DNA from: Bacteroidia bacterium
GTDB lineage: Bacteria > Bacteroidota > Bacteroidia > 2-12-FULL-35-15
Length of the DNA stretch: 64,000 nt
Assembly: GCA_030654175.1 (NCBI GenBank)
Contig: JAURXZ010000001.1
Location: 62,001 to 126,000 of the forward strand
Reading direction: 5' to 3'
A model generated the notes under the pieces. It had not been told where the DNA came from and searched no databases. It saw only the letters and a program-made list of their open reading frames with translations. The position numbers and the translations under genes were made by a program. Within the stretch, counting starts at the first letter, position 1. Each line of letters begins with the position of its first letter. Positions 59,326 through 64,000 of the stretch are shown piece after piece.

Positions 59326-59886
59326 ATGAAAATTGGAATACTTGGCTGGGGATCATTACTGACTGAACAAAGAGAATTAGAAATTGAAAATAACAAATGG
59401 TATAAGGATGGTCCTTTTGTTCCTGTTGAATTTGCCCGAATATCAAAAGACAAAAGATTAACATTGGTTATTCACCCTGCCTTTGATGAAGTACAAACAT
59501 ATTATACCGTTTCAACTTTCACGAAACTTGATGCAGCAATAGCAAATTTAGCGTTAAGAGAGAAAACAGAAAAGAAGCTTGAGAACATCGCCTATATAAA
59601 TTTCAATAGTGGTGAAATTCGTTCCAAAAAATTGCAAGATGAATTAAAGAAAAATTTCTCAATATGGAATTTGAACAAAAAATTTGATGCGCTTATATGG
59701 ACAGATTTGGACGAAAATTTCAAAGCATCAATAAACCAACCTTTCTCGCTTGAGGCTTCTATTAAGCATCTTAAGTCACTAAGTCAATCTGAATTTGAAG
59801 AAGCAAGGAACTATATATTAAAAGCTCCGGATCAAACTATAACAAAACATCGAAAAACTTTAACTGATTTTGTAAATCTTCGTTAG
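59326..59886 (+). CDS. GGCT-fold-like protein at the end of the conflict operon
   Basis: The 186-aa protein starts MKIGILGWGSLL, matching the substrate-binding loop (YGS-L type) of gamma-glutamylcyclotransferase/AIG2-fold proteins, with ARISKDKRLTLVIHPAF and IAYINFNSGEIRSKKLQDEL following. The catalytic Glu expected in the fold cannot be fixed by eye. Spacing of 26 nt from the GAP1-like gene suggests the same transcription unit. It may be an enzyme acting on small peptides or amides; this part is tentative. Confidence 0.65.
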   Translation: MKIGILGWGSLLTEQRELEIENNKWYKDGPFVPVEFARISKDKRLTLVIHPAFDEVQTYYTVSTFTKLDAAIANLALREKTEKKLENIAYINFNSGEIRSKKLQDELKKNFSIWNLNKKFDALIWTDLDENFKASINQPFSLEASIKHLKSLSQSEFEEARNYILKAPDQTITKHRKTLTDFVNLR

Positions 59887-59915
59887 TAAATAAGCAAAAC
59901 GTTGCTTTACTAATT

Positions 59916-60269
59916 CTATACCACCTCAATCCATTCGCAATAATCCGCCAGGTCGGCAAGGTGAATACGGCCATACTTAACCGATGAATAATATCCCTGT
60001 TTTTCATATCGCTTTTTCCACATCTTAAAATACTGGTCTCGCTCTTTGATGGAGTTAAATAGCGGCACACCAATACGAATACTAAAACCGTCAGGCGAAA
60101 TGACATCGTATTTTTTGTTTTTAGATACTTTCTTTTCGGGAAAAGAATATTCAATATAGAATCCACCTTTAACTGTTTTCATGGTGGCTTTCCCGCCTCT
60201 CTTTTTAATTTTTTCAAAATGAGTTTCGGCTGCTTTTTTGTTACTGTGTGTTTTAGTATAGGTTTTCAT
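59916..60269 (-). CDS. 117-aa basic protein next to the packaging ATPase
   Basis: A Lys-rich N-terminus (MKTYTKTHSNKKAAETHFEK) and beta-rich centre (KGGFYIEYSFPEKKVSKNKK) end in aromatic/acidic residues (YGRIHLADLADYCEWIEV). No recognised domain. It lies 15 nt after the ATPase stop and may be its DNA-binding helper or a late small protein. Confidence 0.7.
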   Translation of the reverse strand: MKTYTKTHSNKKAAETHFEKIKKRGGKATMKTVKGGFYIEYSFPEKKVSKNKKYDVISPDGFSIRIGVPLFNSIKERDQYFKMWKKRYEKQGYYSSVKYGRIHLADLADYCEWIEVV

Positions 60270-60284
60270 GGTATAGTTTTTTGT

Positions 60285-61202
60285 TTATGCTGCTTTAGCT
60301 TGCGTTATCTTTTCAGTGGCGATAGGGCTTTTAAAATTTACTTCGTGATACCGGAGCAACTCGCCAATAAGCTTCACGACAACTTCATTTCTATTTTTAT
60401 AAATCAACTTGCCGTAAAAATCTCTTTCCAACATCATACGTCTGACCATTCCGTTTTCTTCTGTATCGAGATATTTCTTACAAGCCCGGATATAGGCTTG
60501 CACACTGCATCCACGCAGTTTTAGCTTTCGCATGTTCACATACACAAAGAATCTAATGTTTCCGATCAGGTATTGCTCCTCAACTATTATCGTTGCAATA
60601 CGGACCAGGAAGTAATTTGGAATACGATTACGATAGCGGGTTACATCATCCACTTGTTTATGCAGGCGTAACCAGGTACAATTCTGAAATTCAGTTGTGG
60701 TGATTTTGGCAATAGACTGGTGAGAAATCATTATATCCAGTCCGTGATGGCGATTGGTTGTGAGCAACCCCACAATAGTTTGTCCTTTTGCACCTGTCAT
60801 GTATTTGTCAAGATCTTCTAATACAAGCAAACCGTCTGTGAATTGTTTTACCATCCGCTCAACGGTATCCCGTTTTTCTTCAATGGACATGGTTTCACCA
60901 TACTTGGTGAGCGGACGTATCCTGCGGGCGCGAATGTTTTTTAAATCACGTATAAAGTCGGGACTAACAGTAGTGTAGCATTCGTAATCATCATCGTTCA
61001 CATCAAAGATTAAAACCTTACGTCCCTTTCTATACACTTCAGGATGATCCCGGAGATAATTCTCAATTTCAAGAATATTACGAAAGGTTTTACCAACGCC
61101 TGTTTCACCACAAACCAGCATTAACATTGGCTGGCGTTCGTCCTGTTTATTAACCAGGACTATTCCCTGAAAAAGTTTGGGTTGTTCATTTGTTACCGAC
61201 AT
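60285..61202 (-). CDS. HerA/FtsK-type genome-packaging ATPase
   Basis: The 305-aa protein has Walker A GETGVGKT (32-39), Walker B LLVLED (Glu129/Asp130), and the HGLDIMISHQS segment with the Gln at 162 that marks the HerA/FtsK-A32-like class; an Arg-rich region (RARRIRPLTK) lies between. No membrane span and no nuclease domain. Packaging ATPases of tailless icosahedral viruses with internal membranes (PRD1-, PM2-, STIV- and P23-77-type) have this size and motif set. Inovirus Zot proteins are a less likely alternative because the C-terminal membrane helix is absent. Confidence 0.85.
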   Translation of the reverse strand: MSVTNEQPKLFQGIVLVNKQDERQPMLMLVCGETGVGKTFRNILEIENYLRDHPEVYRKGRKVLIFDVNDDDYECYTTVSPDFIRDLKNIRARRIRPLTKYGETMSIEEKRDTVERMVKQFTDGLLVLEDLDKYMTGAKGQTIVGLLTTNRHHGLDIMISHQSIAKITTTEFQNCTWLRLHKQVDDVTRYRNRIPNYFLVRIATIIVEEQYLIGNIRFFVYVNMRKLKLRGCSVQAYIRACKKYLDTEENGMVRRMMLERDFYGKLIYKNRNEVVVKLIGELLRYHEVNFKSPIATEKITQAKAA

Positions 61203-61232
61203 CTCATCTTAAAGTGTTTCCAGGTCAATGGA

Positions 61233-62129
61233 TTATTCGGAGGTCTCCAATACAGAATCAGGTAAGCCGGTGCGATTAGTTGTTTTAGAATTTTGTATTG
61301 TTTCTTCATAAACTACTTCAGCTTCTTCTTCCTCTTTTTTTTCTGTTTTGTTTTCCGAAGTGGTTGTGTGCTTCTCATTTTCTCTCTCTTGCTCATCCTC
61401 TCTGTAACTTGCAACTTCTTTGCGGATTATATCACGTATGCGCTCAACCAGCATTTCATTTTCTGCACGGATCTCCATTACTACTTTTGCTTTCTTAATA
61501 ATGATAGACAGAGCCACGCCTAACAATTGCTGTTCAGGAGTAAGTACCTTAGCTTTTTTGCGCAGCACATGAATCAATAGTGGGCGTAACATCGCCTTAT
61601 CTTCTTCATCCAGCTTTATCCGCTTAATGTTCTTGACATTCTGTTCTTCAATGACCTGAATCACTTCATCAAAGTCATAAAAATCTTTATGCTTGCGAAT
61701 GGTTACAAAGTAACCTGCTCCAACTTCCAGAAGTGTATTGTTTACCACCCCTAAAATGGTATCGGCCATCATGGAGGCATGACCTATCGGAACGTTAAAT
61801 TCACCTGGTTCTTCGGAGCTGGTAGAAGTTGTACCTGTATTTTCTTCTGTCGGCTCCGCATCAATTTCCTGCTCAGGCGCATCCAAAGGTTCTTCTTTAG
61901 GTTTATCCTTCGTCTGCTCTTTGCTTTCGTCTCCAGGCTTGATTTCCTCCTTTCCAGTAGGATTCGCTTTGCTTTCAGTTTTAGAAGCGGTGGCCTCTAT
62001 TGATGGATTGTTTTTTTGAACAACCGGTTGTGCAAGTGGACTGTCGTTTTCCTCCGGTATTTCCTCGAAAGCAATATCCTGTGGATCCTTCTTTAAAACT
62101 TTTTCTATTAATTCTTTATTTTCTGACAT
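61233..62129 (-). CDS. Acidic N-terminus and helical C-terminus, virus-like element protein
   Basis: The 298-aa protein has residues 1-110 as a Glu/Pro/Thr-rich low-complexity arm, then a conserved-looking helical domain (HASMMADTILGVVNNTLLEV, DKAMLRPLLIHVLRKKAKVL, VALSIIIKKAKVVMEIRAEN) and a charged C-terminus. The domain may pack DNA or an assembly partner. It follows the DnaA-C-like gene by 7 nt and precedes the packaging ATPase. No family recognised. Confidence 0.72.
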   Translation of the reverse strand: MSENKELIEKVLKKDPQDIAFEEIPEENDSPLAQPVVQKNNPSIEATASKTESKANPTGKEEIKPGDESKEQTKDKPKEEPLDAPEQEIDAEPTEENTGTTSTSSEEPGEFNVPIGHASMMADTILGVVNNTLLEVGAGYFVTIRKHKDFYDFDEVIQVIEEQNVKNIKRIKLDEEDKAMLRPLLIHVLRKKAKVLTPEQQLLGVALSIIIKKAKVVMEIRAENEMLVERIRDIIRKEVASYREDEQERENEKHTTTSENKTEKKEEEEAEVVYEETIQNSKTTNRTGLPDSVLETSE

Positions 62130-62136
62130 GGCTGGC

Positions 62137-62595
62137 TTAATTAATTTTTCCGATAAAATCTATGAGCTTTGATTCGAGCAGTGTGTAATTGGAAACAAAC
62201 CTTGTATTGCCTTTGGGCATGGATAATCGTTCGTCCGATATGGAATATCCATACATTACAATTCGCTCACTGCATTGAAAAGAGAGACCTATTTTTGAAA
62301 AAGTGTCATCGGTGTATTTGCGAAGCAGGTGGTAACAGCACATACGGGCATCACGATAACTTCGCACATTACTGATGTAAAAAAGTTCTGCATCCAATTC
62401 AAATACCCGGATAGCAAGATTCACCAGGTATTGAGTAATCATTTTGATTTTCTCCTGTTCGTTTTGTGTTACAGTTGTATTGCATATAAAGCTGTCTAAA
62501 AGACAAATCGTTCTGTGAAGGCCGATTTTACCTATAACCTTATCTATACTGGTTTGCAAATGGCCATAATCACTGGCTGTATTGGTTTCGCTCAC
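62137..62595 (-). CDS. DnaA-C-like DNA-binding protein, possible replication initiator
   Basis: The 152-aa protein contains RSYRDARMCCYHLLRKYTDD at residues 78-97 and FSKIGLSFQCSERIVMYGYS after it, which follows the helix-turn-helix pattern of bacterial DnaA domain IV (helix with -R-ARxxx-YLLRKYTD-, then -xIGxxFxxxxxxTVxxA). The preceding part is short and helical, without an AAA domain. It may bind origin-like sites of the element. The assignment rests on this single match. Confidence 0.6.
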   Translation of the reverse strand: MSETNTASDYGHLQTSIDKVIGKIGLHRTICLLDSFICNTTVTQNEQEKIKMITQYLVNLAIRVFELDAELFYISNVRSYRDARMCCYHLLRKYTDDTFSKIGLSFQCSERIVMYGYSISDERLSMPKGNTRFVSNYTLLESKLIDFIGKIN

Positions 62596-62676
62596 TTTCT
62601 TTTAAATTTGTGGGTTAAATTGAAGTTGCTAAATTGGTAATATAATACCAATTTGGCAACCAATCGAATAAATAAA

Positions 62677-63462
62677 TTATTTACTTTTGAGTATAATTTT
62701 ATAACAGGTATCGTACTTTCCTTTGTGTAGGCAAAACTTACCTACCAAAAGCCTTTTACCATTGAGGTCTGTTTTAAAACCTTTTTTCTTCAGTTCAGCG
62801 GGCAATACGGTATGTTTCTTTTCAGCCAAAAGTTCTTCAAGTATTTCTTCATCGGTAGGCTCCTTTACCGGTTCCGGTTGAACTTCCGGTTCTTCCTCAG
62901 ATTTTGGTGTTTCAGCTGGTTCTTCGGTCGTTGTTTCAACTTCGGGTTGTATTTCAGCTTCCGGCATAGTTTCCTGAATTTCCTGCTCAGGTTCCGGCAA
63001 TGTTTCTTCTTCCTGTGGTTCAGGAGCAGGTTCTTCAAAAGGCTCCGGGGGTGGCTCGGGTTGAACTTCTTCTTCCCTTATTTCAGGTTCCTGTTCTTGG
63101 ATTTCCGGCTCAGGTTCCAAAACTGGTTCTTCTATAACTTCCTGGATAGGTTCGAGAATTGGTTCTTCCAAAGTTTCTTGGATTTCAAATCCCTGCTCCT
63201 GTAATACTACTTCCGGTTGTTCGTCTTCTTCCCGGTCGTTATTCTCCAAGTGATCCTCAAAATGTTCTTCCAAGTCTTCATCCAATTCGTGAGAGAGCAT
63301 TTCAAGTTTATTCAATAACTTTTCCTTGTCTTCATCGGTAGTATGCTGTAAATCTTCTTCCAACTCGTCAAAGCCTTTGATACGTTTTTGCAGCATTTTT
63401 GGAAGTGTTTGGATATCCACCTGGTTATCCTCAATAAACTGTTGGTGCGGAAATTTTTTCAT
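62677..63462 (-). CDS. Glu/Pro-rich low-complexity protein
   Basis: The 261-aa protein starts with a helical part (NQVDIQTLPKMLQKRIKGFD, DLEEHFEDHLENNDREED), continues with about 120 residues of Glu/Pro/Gln repeats (units such as EPVLEPEPEIQEQEPEI), then a small C-terminal domain (LPAELKKKGFKTDLNGKRLL, YDTCYKIIL). The repeats look like a spacer or scaffold; the end may dock to a partner. Function unknown. Confidence 0.7.
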   Translation of the reverse strand: MKKFPHQQFIEDNQVDIQTLPKMLQKRIKGFDELEEDLQHTTDEDKEKLLNKLEMLSHELDEDLEEHFEDHLENNDREEDEQPEVVLQEQGFEIQETLEEPILEPIQEVIEEPVLEPEPEIQEQEPEIREEEVQPEPPPEPFEEPAPEPQEEETLPEPEQEIQETMPEAEIQPEVETTTEEPAETPKSEEEPEVQPEPVKEPTDEEILEELLAEKKHTVLPAELKKKGFKTDLNGKRLLVGKFCLHKGKYDTCYKIILKSK

Positions 63463-63482
63463 ATTATTATTTGTTAATTGGT

Positions 63483-63716
63483 TTATACAGTTTGTTTTTC
63501 TTCATCGTTAAAACGGGATTCAATCATTCCCGAAATACCCGCAGTCAGTATTGAGGTAACTAATACTACTCCAACGGTTTTTAAAAACTCTTTTGTAGGT
63601 GGAATGTTGTAGGTGAACTTTCCACCCGCATTTTTTCCAAGGTTGTAATAGAGTAATGCTTCAGCTGTTCCTATTACAAGTCCAACAGTTGTTATTATTA
63701 TGGTATTTTTAGTCAT
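63483..63716 (-). CDS. 77-aa two-span membrane protein
   Basis: Two hydrophobic segments (ITTVGLVIGTAEALLYYNLG and VGVVLVTSILTAGISGM) with a loop containing GGKFTYNIPP. Its ATG has the CAAAGCC leader used by the capsid gene. Probably another virion membrane protein. Confidence 0.72.
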   Translation of the reverse strand: MTKNTIIITTVGLVIGTAEALLYYNLGKNAGGKFTYNIPPTKEFLKTVGVVLVTSILTAGISGMIESRFNDEEKQTV

Positions 63717-63740
63717 GGCTTTGCAATATTTGTAACGTGA

Positions 63741-64000
63741 TTATTCTTTTTCTGATGCTAATTCCAACTTTTTGAATTTTTCTTTTATCTCATCCTGAAT
63801 TGGTTTTATTTTATTTAGTCCCCAAATGGATTTCAGTTCATTCAAAAAATTAAGCACAGCTTTCTGCGTTCGCTGAATCACTGTACTATCCTCTTTCAGG
63901 TTTTTAGGAATGAGTGTAGCCGTTTTCACCAATTCCTGACGGAGCTTTGTTGCAAGCGTTTTTTTCTTAGGCGGTTGGATTTCTCCGCTTTCAACTTTTC
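63741..64000 (-). CDS. Partial helical protein cut at the window end
   Basis: The reading frame is open to position 64000 (KVESGEIQPPKKKTLATKLR, then QELVKTATLIPKNLKEDSTV) and ends ASEKE-stop at 63741. It is basic then helical. The true start lies outside the window; internal TTG/GTG starts near 63932 are not needed. It belongs to the same minus-strand operon. No domain is recognisable from this part. Confidence 0.65.
   Translation of the reverse strand, partial: KVESGEIQPPKKKTLATKLRQELVKTATLIPKNLKEDSTVIQRTQKAVLNFLNELKSIWGLNKIKPIQDEIKEKFKKLELASEKE

Noticed and set aside
60285-61202. Inovirus Zot/pI protein
   Set aside because: Length and Walker A would fit, but there is no C-terminal membrane helix and no set of filamentous-phage genes; the HGLDIMISHQ segment fits packaging ATPases better.
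1-64000. tRNA or rRNA gene as attachment site
   Set aside because: I saw no cloverleaf-forming segment with conserved TTC and anticodon arms and no rRNA sequence; a scan by a dedicated tool would be decisive.

Overview
The window looks like chromosomal DNA of a member of the Bacteroidota, probably Chitinophagales or Sphingobacteriia-like. The evidence is A/T-rich DNA, starts without Shine-Dalgarno sequences but with A-rich leaders, TAnnTTTG-type promoter elements, lipoproteins of the ..SC/..AC type followed by charged residues, signal peptides ending in NAQ/SSQ, TonB receptors with a carboxypeptidase-regulatory domain, and RND pumps fused to an outer-membrane factor. The genus cannot be fixed from sequence alone.

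Region 1 (1-22.8 kb, all minus strand) is a heavy-metal resistance island. It holds three RND efflux systems of the CzcA type (one truncated at the window start, one fused to a TolC-like domain), two adaptor lipoproteins, two P1B-type ATPases, a HupE/UreJ-like permease with a membrane-anchor partner, a heavy-metal-binding-domain protein, an HMA-like lipoprotein, a thioredoxin-fold ferredoxin-like protein, an unexpected acyl carrier protein, and several very small Cys/His-rich or single-span proteins that travel with the pumps.

Region 2 (22.9-35.7 kb) is an iron/redox region. A minus-strand, translationally coupled operon (C-x4-CH lipoprotein, di-heme oxidoreductase, Rieske protein, outer-membrane barrel) diverges from a DtxR/MntR-family repressor gene. 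A plus-strand set follows: a 58-aa protein, a FecA-like receptor and a multicopper (ferr)oxidase. Palindromes with TATTTAG/CTAAATA arms lie in both control regions. Next comes a two-component system, a second TonB receptor and a PepSY-like protein, each transcription unit preceded by a near-identical 18-bp box. A fragment of an M23 peptidase gene at 30.72 kb repeats the 3' end of the intact gene at 35.68 kb, so the 5-kb two-component cassette is bracketed by related sequence.

Region 3 (35.7-50.9 kb and 59.9-64.0 kb, minus strand, continuing past the window end) looks like an integrated tailless, membrane-containing virus. It encodes a HerA/FtsK-type packaging ATPase, a candidate capsid protein, a paralogue of that capsid protein with a YVTN beta-propeller inserted into it, two related receptor-binding fibres, more than a dozen small single-span membrane proteins, three peptidoglycan hydrolases (M23, GH108, amidase_2), holin- and spanin-like genes, and a DnaA-C-like protein. 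No terminase, portal, tape-measure or sheath gene is visible.

Region 4 (51.1-59.9 kb, plus strand) sits inside the virus-like element as cargo. A DUF234-type AAA ATPase gene lies behind a series of five inverted repeats with TGGC-type arms. A tightly overlapping conflict (defence) operon follows: SEFIR protein, acidic helical protein, two different GTPases, GAP1-like protein and a small GGCT-like protein. The composite suggests a virus-like element carrying its own NTP-dependent immune system, next to a metal and iron island.
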